A program made the translations under genes and the position numbers. 64,000 bases of DNA from Martinezella lusitana. GTDB taxonomy: Bacteria > Pseudomonadota > Alphaproteobacteria > Rhizobiales > Rhizobiaceae. The notes beneath the pieces were generated by a model that made no database searches, was not told where the DNA came from, and saw nothing but the letters and a program-made list of their open reading frames with translations. Below, in pieces: positions 45,601 through 54,031 of this stretch (position 1 is the stretch's first letter; each line of letters starts with the position of its first letter). The DNA is taken from the NCBI RefSeq assembly GCF_900094565.1, contig NZ_FMAF01000008.1, positions 204,907-268,906 of the forward strand. The letters are read 5' to 3'.

Positions 45601-45929
45601 CTGATCCTGCCTTGCGGGCGGCGGGCTTGGAACGCCGCTCAGTCCGCGGAATAATGGATGAACGCCCACATCAGACAGCTTTTGGCAACGATGAGGCGCT
45701 GCAGATCACTACCCATGTGCAAGCGGCCAATCAACCGGGCAAATGACAAAAACCCGCCGAGAAAGCGGTCCTTGGCACTTGCCGCCCGATACGCGATCCA
45801 TTTCCCGGGGTTCCGCCCGACAGGACCGCCTGACACGATGGAAAAGCGTAGGCTGCAAAACACAAAACCCGCGCCGGTTTTGCCAGCGCGGGTTTCATAA
45901 TGAATTTACGAAAGACGTGCGAAGCGGCG
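45601..45929. other. Intergenic region between pheS and rplT
   Basis: About 330 bases. It contains the rplT terminator at 45865-45895 and must hold the pheST promoter, for which only a weak candidate could be seen (TTGATT, 17 bases, TAGTGA on the minus strand near 45750). No leader peptide with runs of Phe codons and no T-box-like structure was recognised. Confidence 0.5.
45865..45895 (-). terminator. Terminator of the rpmI-rplT operon
   Basis: AAACCCGCGC...GCGCGGGTTT, a perfect 10-bp stem with an 11-base loop, 35 bases after the rplT stop; on the minus strand the stem ends in GGGTTTTGTGTTTT. Confidence 0.8.
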
Positions 45930-46334
45930 TTAGCTAACGACTGCTTCAAACTCGTTCTTCGTGCCGGCATCCTTCAGGTACTCGAGCGCCTTCTTGGAGG
46001 CAGCAACGAGCGCACCGAAAGCTTCCGGCTCATGGATCGCCATATCGGAGAGAACCTTACGGTCGACTTCGATGCCAGCCTTGGTCAGGCCGTCGATGAA
46101 GCGGCCGTAGGTCAGGCCGGATTCGCGGACGGCAGCATTGATGCGCTGGATCCAGAGGGCGCGAAAATTGCGCTTGTTGACCTTGCGGTCGCGGTAAGCG
46201 TACTGCTTGGAACGATCGACAGCGGCCTTGGCGGTACGGATGGTGTTCTTGCGGCGGCCGTAGAAGCCGCGAGCCTGCTTCAGAACCTTCTTATGCTTGG
46301 CGTGGGCGGTAACGCCTCTTTTTACACGTGCCAT
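45930..46334 (-). CDS. rplT: 50S ribosomal protein L20
   Basis: A 134-residue ribosomal protein needed for early 50S assembly. MARVKRGVTAHAKHKKVLKQARGFYGRRKNTIRTAK and LWIQRINAAVRESGLTYGRFIDGL are diagnostic. It follows rpmI by 37 bases in the same operon. L20 often represses the rpmI-rplT message by binding its leader. Confidence 0.98.
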   Translation of the reverse strand: MARVKRGVTAHAKHKKVLKQARGFYGRRKNTIRTAKAAVDRSKQYAYRDRKVNKRNFRALWIQRINAAVRESGLTYGRFIDGLTKAGIEVDRKVLSDMAIHEPEAFGALVAASKKALEYLKDAGTKNEFEAVVS

Positions 46335-46371
46335 TTCATGATCTCCTTAGTCTATAGCGTTACGAATAGTC

Positions 46372-46575
46372 TTAGAGACCGTTCGGCAAGTAGTTCTTGA
46401 TTACCTTACGGCCATCCGGTTCTGCGAGAACCATGGTGCCGCGGGCATCGCGAATGAACTTGTTGCTACGCTTGATCATGCCGTGGCGCTTGCCAGCAGC
46501 GGCTGCCTTGACCTTGCCGGTCGCGGTGATCTTGAACCGCTTCTTGGCAGAGGACTTCGTCTTCATCTTGGGCAT
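46372..46575 (-). CDS. rpmI: 50S ribosomal protein L35
   Basis: A 67-residue basic protein, MPKMKTKSSAKKRFKITATG and KRHGMIKRSNKFIRDARGT. AAAGGAGTAGCAAA precedes the ATG at 46575; a long upstream open frame is non-coding leader. The gene has its own promoter at 46758-46786 and an mRNA leader of about 175 bases. Confidence 0.97.
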   Translation of the reverse strand: MPKMKTKSSAKKRFKITATGKVKAAAAGKRHGMIKRSNKFIRDARGTMVLAEPDGRKVIKNYLPNGL

Positions 46576-46757
46576 TTTGCTACTCCTTTGGTGCTTCCGT
46601 GCGCGCTTTGCTAAAAAGCCCTTCCCACAGATCCGGCTAGGCCGGGCTGCGACAAGGTGCCGGAGCGTTTGTTGTTGAACGGCGGATACGGTGATGAACC
46701 GCCCCGCCAGCATTCTGAACTGCCACGGCATGCCCTGCCGGTCAGTTCGGACGCGCG

Positions 46758-46786
46758 CTTATAACCGCAGTTGCCTCAGAGTGCAA
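46758..46786 (-). promoter_or_regulatory. Promoter of rpmI-rplT
   Basis: On the minus strand TTGCAC (46786-46781), 17-base spacer, TATAAG (46763-46758). It separates L35/L20 expression from infC, whose terminator lies just upstream. Confidence 0.7.
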
Positions 46787-46838
46787 CGGGCCAGACGCGT
46801 GAATCTTTGCAGATCGATGACAGGCATCGACATTGCTG

Positions 46839-46871
46839 CAAAAAAGGAAAAAGCCGCCCAATGGGACGGCT
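46839..46871 (-). terminator. Terminator of infC
   Basis: On the minus strand AGCCGTCC-CATT-GGGCGGCT (one G-U pair) followed by TTTTTCCTTTTTT, 25 bases after the infC stop. A strong intrinsic terminator. Confidence 0.85.
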
Positions 46872-46896
46872 CCGACCTCTTACTCCAACCTGCGCC

Positions 46897-47433
46897 TCAC
46901 TTCGGCGCAAGCACCATCATCATCTGACGGCCTTCGAGCTTGGGCTCGGCTTCCACCTTGGCGATCTCAATCGTGTCTTCCTTGACCTGCTGAAGAAGCT
47001 TCATGCCGAGTTCCTGGTGGGCCATTTCGCGGCCACGGAACTTCAAGGTCACCTTCACCTTGTCGCCTTCCTCGAAGAAACGGCCGATCGCCTTCATCTT
47101 CACCTCATAGTCATGGGTGTCGATGTTCGGACGCATCTTGATTTCTTTGACTTCGACGATCTTCTGCTTCTTGCGCGCCTCGGCGGCCTTCTTCTGGTTA
47201 GCGTATTTCAGCTTGCCCAGATCGAGAATCTTGCACACAGGCGGTTCAGCATTGGGGGAAATCTCCACCAGATCGAGGCCGGCCTCCTCTGCCATTCTCA
47301 ACGCCTGGTCCGTCGCGACGATACCCATATTAGCGCCGTCAGCTCCAATGAGCTGAACTTTGGGAATGCGAATTTCCCTGTTGGAACGTGGCCCGTCCTT
47401 TACGGGCGCATCGGTTTTAAAGGGTCTGCGAAT
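46897..47433 (-). CDS. infC: Translation initiation factor IF-3, probable AUU start
   Basis: A 178-residue factor that checks the start codon and keeps ribosomal subunits apart. LDLVEISPNAEPPVCKILDLGKLKY and KFRGREMAHQELGMKLL are diagnostic. The chosen start is ATT at 47433 (then RRPFKTDAPV), because GGAG lies nine bases before it; the only other candidate, GTG at 47448, overlaps that GGAG and has no ribosome site of its own. In E. coli infC also begins with AUU, which lets IF-3 limit its own synthesis. Confidence 0.93.
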   Translation of the reverse strand: MRRPFKTDAPVKDGPRSNREIRIPKVQLIGADGANMGIVATDQALRMAEEAGLDLVEISPNAEPPVCKILDLGKLKYANQKKAAEARKKQKIVEVKEIKMRPNIDTHDYEVKMKAIGRFFEEGDKVKVTLKFRGREMAHQELGMKLLQQVKEDTIEIAKVEAEPKLEGRQMMMVLAPK

Positions 47434-47712
47434 GGTCGTATTCTCCACGAATTGTTTCGGATTAGCTGCAGCCTCTCGCTCCCATCAGCGCAACTGACGG
47501 AAATGTCGTAAAAGCTGTGTTGAAGTCAATAGCATGACATCAGGAAAAAATCACCTCTTGCGTGTCAATACAGTATCACGGCAGCGCAAGATGCGCGAAG
47601 GACACAGTATTATTCCAAAAAGAAGTGGAAACCCGCGTGAAAAGCCCGACGATTTTTCGGGTCATGCGCGCGCGAATCTGCTCTATAGGGCAAAAATTCC
47701 GGGAGTTTCTTG

Positions 47713-48525
47713 ATGTCCGAAGCAGCCGCAGGCACTCAGCCGACCTTCCTTTCCGTTGGCACGGGCGACGGCCAGCGTCAAATCGCCGTCTGCCAGCGTG
47801 CCGCCGGCAAGGGCTCGAAGGACATAAGCTTCGTGTGGCTATCCGGCTATCGATCCGACATGAGCGGCGCCAAGGCGCTGGAACTGGATGCGCTCGCCGA
47901 GCGGCTCGGTCTCGGCTGCATCCGCTTCGACTATTCCGGCCACGGCCAATCCGGCGGCAAGTTCACCGACGGCACGATCTCGCGCTGGCTGGAAGAGGCG
48001 CTTGATGTCATAGAGCATGCCAAGCCGACCCGGATCGTCCTCGTCGGCTCCTCCATGGGCGGTTGGATCGCGCTCAGGGCCATCCAGGAATTGCGCAAGC
48101 GCAAAGAGGCGCCTGCCATCGCAGGTCTCCTGCTGATTGCGCCGGCCCCGGATTTCACCGTGGATCTCATCGAGCCCAATCTCTCCGATGTCGAGCGGCG
48201 CTCGCTGGCAGAGCGCGGCTATTTCGAAGAACCGTCGGACTATAGTCCCGAGCCGAACATCTTCACCCGCGCCCTCATCGAGGACGGCCGCGCCAATCGC
48301 GTGCTGACCGGCATCATCGAGACCGGCTGCCCGGTCCATATCCTGCAGGGGATGCAGGACGCCGACGTGCCCTTTGCCCATTCGTTGAAGCTGGTCGAGC
48401 ACCTGCCTGCCGACGACGTGGTGTTAACACTTGTGCGTGACGGCGATCACCGCCTGTCACGACCGCAGGATCTGGAGCGCATGCTGGCGGCAGCGGAGAC
48501 GCTGGCAACGCATAATATTGCATAA
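47713..48525 (+). CDS. Alpha/beta hydrolase (ABHD10-like)
   Basis: A 270-residue serine hydrolase. WLSGYRSDMSGAKALELDALAERLGLGCIRFDYSGHGQSGG is typical of the ABHD10-like group found in alphaproteobacteria; the nucleophile elbow is VGSSMGGWIALRA, the acid is in QDADVPFAHS, and the His in DGDHRLSRPQDL. Relatives include acyl-protein thioesterases. ATG at 47713 follows GGGAGTTTCTTG. Divergent from infC. Confidence 0.85.
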   Translation: MSEAAAGTQPTFLSVGTGDGQRQIAVCQRAAGKGSKDISFVWLSGYRSDMSGAKALELDALAERLGLGCIRFDYSGHGQSGGKFTDGTISRWLEEALDVIEHAKPTRIVLVGSSMGGWIALRAIQELRKRKEAPAIAGLLLIAPAPDFTVDLIEPNLSDVERRSLAERGYFEEPSDYSPEPNIFTRALIEDGRANRVLTGIIETGCPVHILQGMQDADVPFAHSLKLVEHLPADDVVLTLVRDGDHRLSRPQDLERMLAAAETLATHNIA

Positions 48526-48715
48526 AATCAAATAGCTATCATGTCGCCAGATTGATAAGCGGCTCCCTCGTCGTGGCGGGTTGGCTTGGTACCTCCGTAA
48601 TCGCAGGAGGCATGAGATTATGGCAACTATCTCCTTGATTGTGCCGAAATTAACCATATAGGCCGGTTCCGACGTTAACACTTAAGTAACGATTGACTTC
48701 GCACGCCCCCCTACA

Positions 48716-48731
48716 TTAACAATTTGTTAAC
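48716..48731. promoter_or_regulatory. CtrA-type box (TTAA-N7-TTAAC)
   Basis: TTAA-CAATTTG-TTAA followed by C is an exact match to the CtrA consensus TTAA-N7-TTAAC and is also a perfect palindrome. It lies 18 bases after a TTGACT (48693-48698) and about 32 bases before the gene's start codon. Two TTAAC half-sites occur just upstream (near 48653 and 48675). Confidence 0.6.
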
Positions 48732-48762
48732 AAATGCAGGGACGATACAAGGAATAGTGGGC

Positions 48763-49362
48763 GTGCGTATTAAGGGCCTTTTGGTTGCTTTCGCTGCTAT
48801 AGTTGCGATGTCGTCGTCGGCGATGCCGGCGTCTCAGCAGACCGCGTCGATGACCGTCGGCAACGTCACTTCCCAGCCTATCGGGCACTATGATTTCTGC
48901 CAGAGGCACACCGACGAGTGCGGCCCGACCCGCAATGTCGGCCCGGTCGACTTGAATGCCGCCTCCTGGGCGCTGGTCAACCAGATCAACCTGCGCGTCA
49001 ACAAGACCATCCGGCCCGCGACGGACATGGAAGTCTACGGCCAGGAAGAATATTGGGAATATCCGAAGACCGCCGGCGACTGTGAGGATTTTGCCCTATT
49101 GAAGCGCAGGCTGCTGATGCAGAGCGGCATCTCCGCCTCCGACCTGTTGATGACGGTCGTGCGCAAGCCCGACGGCGAGGGCCATGCCGTGCTGACGCTA
49201 CGCACGAAGCAGGGCGATTATATCCTCGACAATCTCGAGGACGAGATAAAGATCTGGTCCAAGACCCCCTATTCCTACCTGAAGCGTCAGGCGAGCTTCA
49301 ACGCCGGTCGCTGGGTCACCATCGAGAACGGCAACGACGTTCTGGTCGGCGCCGTCAAGTAA
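48763..49362 (+). CDS. Transglutaminase-like cysteine protease (BTLCP/DUF920)
   Basis: A 199-residue exported protein with a signal peptide (to about residue 26, SAMPA). The papain-like triad is Cys in TAGDCEDFALLKRRLL, His in GEGHAVLTLRT and Asp in YILDNLEDEI. The family includes LapG-like periplasmic proteases that release adhesins, but no LapD or adhesin gene is nearby. The start is probably GTG at 48763, nine bases after AAGGA. A CtrA box upstream suggests cell-cycle control. Confidence 0.82.
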   Translation: MRIKGLLVAFAAIVAMSSSAMPASQQTASMTVGNVTSQPIGHYDFCQRHTDECGPTRNVGPVDLNAASWALVNQINLRVNKTIRPATDMEVYGQEEYWEYPKTAGDCEDFALLKRRLLMQSGISASDLLMTVVRKPDGEGHAVLTLRTKQGDYILDNLEDEIKIWSKTPYSYLKRQASFNAGRWVTIENGNDVLVGAVK

Positions 49363-49384
49363 GCACCGAAATCATCGACCTCGC

Positions 49385-49416
49385 AAAGAAGGCCGGCAGA
49401 TTTGCCGGCCTTCTTT
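49385..49416. terminator. Bidirectional terminator
   Basis: AAAGAAGGCCGGC-AGATTT-GCCGGCCTTCTTT, a perfect 13-bp stem with A- and T-rich ends, between the protease gene and convergent mbfA. Confidence 0.88.
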
Positions 49417-49452
49417 GTTCATTGGTTCAGGAAAGCAGGGCGGCGACACGCC

Positions 49453-50436
49453 CTAAGCGTTTCCGATCAATATGCCCGCTGCGAGCACGAGGGAGCCGCC
49501 GACCACCACCTGGAAGGCGGCACGCAGAAACGGTGTCTCCATATATTTGTTCTGGATGAAGGCAATGGCCCAGAGCTCGAAGAAGACGACGATGGCCGCG
49601 ATGATCGTCGCCGTCCAGAACTGCGGAATGAGATAGGGCAGCGCATGACCAAGGCCGCCGAGCGTAGTCATGATCCCGCAGGCAAGACCGCGCTTGATCG
49701 GCGAGCCACGACCGGAAATCTTACCGTCATCATGGGCGGCTTCAGTGAAACCCATGGAAATGCCGGCACCGACCGAGGCCGAGAGGCCGACCAGGAAGGT
49801 CTGCGAGGTCTGCTGCGTGGCGAAGGCGGCGGCGAAGATCGGCGCGAGCGTCGAGACGGAACCATCCATGAGGCCAGCGAGACCCGGCTGCACATACGTC
49901 AACACGAACTGGCGACGCGCATGCGCGTCCTCCTCGTGCTTGACGGTTTCCGGCGTATGCTTGTCGCCGAGCATGCGGGCGACGTCCTCGTGGCCCTGCT
50001 CGGCCAGCGCCAGATCGCCGAGAAGCCGGCGTGTCGAGGCATCCGAGACCTGCTTGGCGGCCTCGACGTAGAAATTATAGGCCTGCTGCTCCATCGCCTC
50101 CGCTTCCTCGCGCATGGCGTCGAGCGAGAGGTTCTTGCGCAGCCAGTCCGGCTTGCGTTCATAGAAACCACTCACATGCTCGCGCCGGATCAGCGGAATG
50201 CGCTCGCCGAACCGCTTGCGATGCATGTCGATCAGGGTCTTGCGATGAGTATCCTCGACCTCGGCCATATCCTCGAAGACTTTGGCGGACTCGGGAAAAT
50301 TCGGGCGCAATATGTCGGCATAGGCGAGATAAATGCGTGAATCGTCCTCTTCGGCGGCGATGGCTATGGCCAGGATCTCCTGCTCGGACAGGGAGGTAAA
50401 GGAACGTTTCGGCGAACGGAAAAAACCCAACAACAT
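49453..50436 (-). CDS. mbfA: Membrane-bound ferritin MbfA (ferritin-VIT1 fusion)
   Basis: A 327-residue iron exporter. Residues 1-165 form a ferritin-like/erythrin domain with di-iron ligands (IAAEEDDSRIYLAYAD, MAEVEDTHRKTL, LALAEQGHEDVARM); residues 175-327 form a VIT1/CCC1 membrane domain with about five helices (QPGLAGLMDGSVSTLAPIFAAAF). MbfA lowers cytoplasmic iron and peroxide stress in rhizobia and agrobacteria and is repressed by Irr. A perfect Irr-like palindrome overlaps its -10 region. The Shine-Dalgarno AGAGG can pair with CCTCT just before the ATG. Confidence 0.93.
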   Translation of the reverse strand: MLLGFFRSPKRSFTSLSEQEILAIAIAAEEDDSRIYLAYADILRPNFPESAKVFEDMAEVEDTHRKTLIDMHRKRFGERIPLIRREHVSGFYERKPDWLRKNLSLDAMREEAEAMEQQAYNFYVEAAKQVSDASTRRLLGDLALAEQGHEDVARMLGDKHTPETVKHEEDAHARRQFVLTYVQPGLAGLMDGSVSTLAPIFAAAFATQQTSQTFLVGLSASVGAGISMGFTEAAHDDGKISGRGSPIKRGLACGIMTTLGGLGHALPYLIPQFWTATIIAAIVVFFELWAIAFIQNKYMETPFLRAAFQVVVGGSLVLAAGILIGNA

Positions 50437-50450
50437 GAGAGGCAGCCTCT

Positions 50451-50498
50451 TACTTTTAGAATTATTCTAAAAGTAAAGTGAGCCGTCGTGCCGGTCAA
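50451..50498 (-). promoter_or_regulatory. mbfA promoter overlapped by an Irr box (ICE)
   Basis: On the minus strand TTGACC (50498-50493), 17-base spacer, TACTTT (50475-50470). The -10 hexamer is the first part of a 25-base palindrome (50451-50475) with core TTTTAGAA...TTCTAAAA, which matches the Irr-binding iron control element. Irr bound here would exclude RNA polymerase under low iron. Confidence 0.75.
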
Positions 50499-50701
50499 GC
50501 GCCGAGGCGATGTCTCCAACGGAAATCTCGCCTCAGAAAGGGGGTAATGCATAAATAAGGAGAGCGGAATATTGTAACGCCACTTTGACAGATTGCCGCA
50601 ACGCCTGCATGACGTCTTGGCTTTGCCATGAAATAGCATAGACAGGCGGGGACGAAAGCCGGCCGCCGCGGCGTTCCGCGCAGGACCGGCGGGAGCATCA
50701 T

Positions 50702-51169
50702 ATGGAAAACCACATACAGGGACGAGCCGCCCATCTCGCCGGCATTCGCGAAAAAGCCGAAGCGGAGATGACGCGCATGGGCATCGATGCCGCCTTCATC
50801 GACAGGTTGGTCGAAACGTTTTACGCGCGCATCCAGACCCATCCGCGCCTCGGGCCGGTATTCGACGGCCGCCTTGCCGGGCGCTGGCCGGATCATATGG
50901 AAAAGATGAAACGCTTCTGGTCCTCGGTCGCCTTCAAGAACGGCGCCTATGGCGGCAAGCCGGTGCAGGCGCATCTCGGCGTCGAGGGTATCGCCGCCGA
51001 TCTCTTTCCGGAGTGGCTGGCGCTGTTTTCGCAGACACTTGATGATATCGCGCCCACCGAGGAGGCGAAAAGCTGGTTCATGGCCACCGCCGAACGCATC
51101 GCCAAAAGCCTGGTATTGTCGTTGTTTTACAATCCAGCGGTGGATGATCCGGCGCGACAGGGTGGATGA
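50702..51169 (+). CDS. Group III truncated haemoglobin
   Basis: A 155-residue haem protein. FIDRLVETFYARIQTHPRLGPVF and WPDHMEKMKRFWSSV with KPVQAHLG are typical of group III truncated globins; the last His is the probable haem ligand. Such proteins bind O2 or NO. GGGAGCATCAT precedes the ATG. It is divergent from mbfA across 265 bases; shared iron control is possible but no second Irr box was seen. Confidence 0.88.
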   Translation: MENHIQGRAAHLAGIREKAEAEMTRMGIDAAFIDRLVETFYARIQTHPRLGPVFDGRLAGRWPDHMEKMKRFWSSVAFKNGAYGGKPVQAHLGVEGIAADLFPEWLALFSQTLDDIAPTEEAKSWFMATAERIAKSLVLSLFYNPAVDDPARQGG

Positions 51170-51231
51170 GCGATCATCTTGCTTCGAGTTGGCGGAGGGG
51201 AGTGTGAGAGGCTCAGCATAGCGAAAGCTCA

Positions 51232-52143
51232 TCAACTCCCAGCAAACACAGTCGCCCCGATACTGGCGGCAACGACAAGCCCCGTGCCGAACATCTGCGA
51301 CGGGGTCATCGGCTGCGACAGGATGACGAAGCCCGCGAAGGCGCCGATGGCGGGCTCGAGGCTCATGAGAATGCCGAAGGACGAGGTGGGCATGCGCCGC
51401 AGCGCCACCATTTCCAGCACATAGGGAAGCAACGGAACGAGCAGCGCCAAGCCGGCTATTTCGAGGAGGCCAAAGGCCGTCAGATGCGGGACCGCGGAGA
51501 CGAAGCCGAAGGGCGTCGAAACGACTGCCGCAACCAGCAGCGACACGGAAAGCCCTTCAAGGCCCTGAAAAGCATTGCCGACCTTCTTCGTCAGCAGGAT
51601 GTAGCAGGCCCATCCCGCGCCCGCGCCGATGGCAAAGAGGATACCAGGCAGGTTGCCCACCCATTCCTCGCCGTCATAGGCCAATAGCAGAACGCCGACA
51701 GCGGCAAAGACGGGCCAGAGAAGCTGACGGCTGAGGCCGAAGCCGAGGGTCGCGACAAGCAGAGGTCCGAGAAATTCGACGGCGACGGCAAGACCCAAGG
51801 GAATACGAGCAATCGCCGAGAAGAAGGACGTCGTCATCAGCGCCGATACGGTGCCGAGCGCCAGCACGCCGAGCCATTGCGTGCGGCTGTAGCTCATGAT
51901 CTTCGGACGGACGATGAGCGCCAATGCGGCGGACGCGAAGACAAGCCGCAGCCATGTCGCGCCGGCCGGACCATAGGCGTTGATGATCGGAGACGACAGT
52001 GCCGAGCCGAATTGGATCGATGACATGGACAGCAGGCACATGAGCACACCGGCGGCGATGCCGCCCGAGGACGTCGCCACATCCGGATGCGGCATCAGCG
52101 CCGCGCCGCCATCCGAGCCGCCTTCGACAATCTTCTGATCCAT
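51232..52143 (-). CDS. DMT-superfamily exporter (EamA/RhtA-like)
   Basis: A 303-residue inner-membrane protein with ten helices in two EamA repeats (about 28-150 and 165-300). The sequence pattern (SSIQFGSALSSPIINAYGPAGATWLRL, PLGLAVAVEFLGPLLVA) is that of RhtA-like threonine/homoserine exporters. AGAGGAGAGGCC precedes the ATG. Substrate unproven. Confidence 0.85.
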   Translation of the reverse strand: MDQKIVEGGSDGGAALMPHPDVATSSGGIAAGVLMCLLSMSSIQFGSALSSPIINAYGPAGATWLRLVFASAALALIVRPKIMSYSRTQWLGVLALGTVSALMTTSFFSAIARIPLGLAVAVEFLGPLLVATLGFGLSRQLLWPVFAAVGVLLLAYDGEEWVGNLPGILFAIGAGAGWACYILLTKKVGNAFQGLEGLSVSLLVAAVVSTPFGFVSAVPHLTAFGLLEIAGLALLVPLLPYVLEMVALRRMPTSSFGILMSLEPAIGAFAGFVILSQPMTPSQMFGTGLVVAASIGATVFAGS

Positions 52144-52240
52144 GGCCTCTCCTCTTATGCGAGGCTTTTGGAGGCCGAGCCAGAGACTGGCAAATTCAAA
52201 CTTTTCATCCTGCGATCAGACGCTTTGATACAAGAATCGG

Positions 52241-53266
52241 TCAGCCTTCGAGGCCCTTCAGCACGTTAGCGACATTCAGCCCGATCTCCGGCACGCCATA
52301 GCCGCCCTCCATACAGACAAGAACAGGCAAGCCGGCAGCCGCGATACGCGCACCCATGCGAATGAAATCCTCCGACGCCAGTTTGAAGAAGGAGATCGGA
52401 TCGCGCTCGAACGTGTCGACGCCGAGCGAAAGCACGATCGCCTCGGTACCGAATGCCTTGATCCGGGACAGCGCGTCGTCCAGCGCCGCCGACCAGACCT
52501 CCCAGGGCGTGCCGCGCGGCAGGGGATAGTTGCGGTTCGTGCCGAGCCCGTCACCTTCCCCTTCCTCGTCTGCATGACCGAGGAAATAGGGAAAGGCATG
52601 GATCGGATCGCCGTGCAGCGAGGCGGTGAAGACGTCGCCGCGCTGGTAGAATATGTCCTGCGTGCCGTTGCCGTGATGGAAATCGACGTCGAGCACCGCC
52701 ACCTTGGCCGCACCATGATCGCGCAGGCGCTGCGCCGCGACGCTGGCATTGTTGATGAAGCAATAGCCGCCGAAGAGATCGAAACCGGCGTGATGACCGG
52801 GCGGGCGGCAGAGCGCGAAGGCGAAACGATTGCCCGCATGGAGCCAGTCGGCCCCCGTCAGAGCGCAGCGCATCGAGGCGATGGCTGCCTCGTAGGATCC
52901 CTTGGTAATCGAGGTATCGGCGGCATTGGCATAGTGGCCGATCAAGCCGACGATGTTTTCCGGTATGCGCTGGCTGGTGCGCCTGACGGGAAAGGAATTG
53001 GAGATCGCCTCGCCCTTGTAGCCAGCCGCAACCCAGCGCTCCCAGACCACACCCAGGAAATCGAGATAGGCGGGATCATGCACCTTGCGCGCTGTCTCCA
53101 ACCCATACGCCTCGGGGGCGACTACGTCGCGAAAGCCCGCCTCCTTGACGGCGGCGAGGATCCATTCGGCGCGGAACGGCGCTTCGAAGGGCGTGACGAG
53201 CTGACCGTCATGCAGCTCGGTCTTGGCGTCCCTGAGCTTATGATCCTCCGAGTAAATGACCCGCAT
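52241..53266 (-). CDS. Histone deacetylase-like amidohydrolase (acetylpolyamine type)
   Basis: A 341-residue zinc amidohydrolase. The family motifs are FALCRPPGHHAGFDLFGGYCFINN (two catalytic His), VLDVDFHHGNGTQDIFY (zinc-binding Asp and His) and the later SLGVDTFERDPI (zinc-binding Asp). Length and a short helical insert fit acetylpolyamine amidohydrolases, which deacetylate polyamines. Start at 53266 follows GGAGGGGACGACA. The DMT gene follows 97 bases downstream on the same strand. Confidence 0.88.
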   Translation of the reverse strand: MRVIYSEDHKLRDAKTELHDGQLVTPFEAPFRAEWILAAVKEAGFRDVVAPEAYGLETARKVHDPAYLDFLGVVWERWVAAGYKGEAISNSFPVRRTSQRIPENIVGLIGHYANAADTSITKGSYEAAIASMRCALTGADWLHAGNRFAFALCRPPGHHAGFDLFGGYCFINNASVAAQRLRDHGAAKVAVLDVDFHHGNGTQDIFYQRGDVFTASLHGDPIHAFPYFLGHADEEGEGDGLGTNRNYPLPRGTPWEVWSAALDDALSRIKAFGTEAIVLSLGVDTFERDPISFFKLASEDFIRMGARIAAAGLPVLVCMEGGYGVPEIGLNVANVLKGLEG

Positions 53267-53415
53267 TGTCGTCCCCTCCATGACAGGCTAAGTTATGTCG
53301 ACGCAAAGGCTTACATGCATCGTCGCCAAGAAAAAAGAGCCGGGTGTGCGCCCTTGAACGCAATGGGAAACGACGGCATCTTCCGCTCACATCTCGCAAA
53401 TTGGGGGCATTCGGC

Positions 53416-54021
53416 ATGAAAATCCTGATGGTCGATGTCGATGGCGTATTGATCCATGGCCGGCCGAGCGACGGCCTGCCGCTTTTCACCTATCTGCAAC
53501 GCGATCTGGGGCTGCAGCTGGATGTGCTGCAAGAAGCATTCTTCAAAACCTATTGGCGCGATATCGTCACCGGTCGCGACGCGCTGGAACCGAGGCTGGT
53601 CGAGGTTCTCGGCACAATTGCTCCCCACCTCAGCGCGAGAACGCTGATCGACTACTGGCTCGAAAACGATTCTCGCCTCGACCACACACTGCTGGACGAC
53701 CTCGCCGCGCTGCGGGCGGAGGGGACGCAAATGTTCCTTGCGACCAATCAGGAGCATCTGCGCGCCGGCTATCTCATGGAGAAGCTCGGGCTTTCCGCGC
53801 GCTTTGACGGCATTTTCTATTCCGCCGCTCTCGGCTATCAAAAGCCGGCAGCCGAATTCTTTCAGCTGGCGACCGAGAAGGTCGGCATCGCCGCCGACGA
53901 GATCGGCTTCATCGACGATGTCGAGGCGAATATCGCGGCGGCGCGTCAGTTTGGCTGGAAGGCGAAGCAATGGACATCCGGCATGAGACTGCAGGACGCC
54001 ATCGCCGCCTTTTCCGCCTGA
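53416..54021 (+). CDS. HAD-superfamily hydrolase
   Basis: A 201-residue phosphatase-like protein. HAD motif I is MVDVDGVLIHG, motif II the Thr in FLATNQ, motif III the Lys in ALGYQKPAAEFF, and motif IV IGFIDDVEAN. A four-helix cap lies at about 20-85, so it is subclass IA. Substrate unknown. Divergent from the amidohydrolase. Confidence 0.88.
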   Translation: MKILMVDVDGVLIHGRPSDGLPLFTYLQRDLGLQLDVLQEAFFKTYWRDIVTGRDALEPRLVEVLGTIAPHLSARTLIDYWLENDSRLDHTLLDDLAALRAEGTQMFLATNQEHLRAGYLMEKLGLSARFDGIFYSAALGYQKPAAEFFQLATEKVGIAADEIGFIDDVEANIAAARQFGWKAKQWTSGMRLQDAIAAFSA

Positions 54022-54031
54022 GACGGCACTC

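Noticed and set aside
43060..45654. Long open frame (864 codons) on the plus strand across pheT and pheS
   Set aside because: It lies antisense to two unmistakable synthetase genes; it is a by-product of high GC codon use and has no recognisable protein sequence.
45601..45864. Phe-rich leader peptide or T-box controlling pheST
   Set aside because: No short frame with runs of Phe codons and no T-box sequence was found on the minus strand.
47434..47448. GTG at 47448 as the infC start
   Set aside because: It overlaps the GGAG that serves the ATT at 47433 and has no ribosome site of its own.
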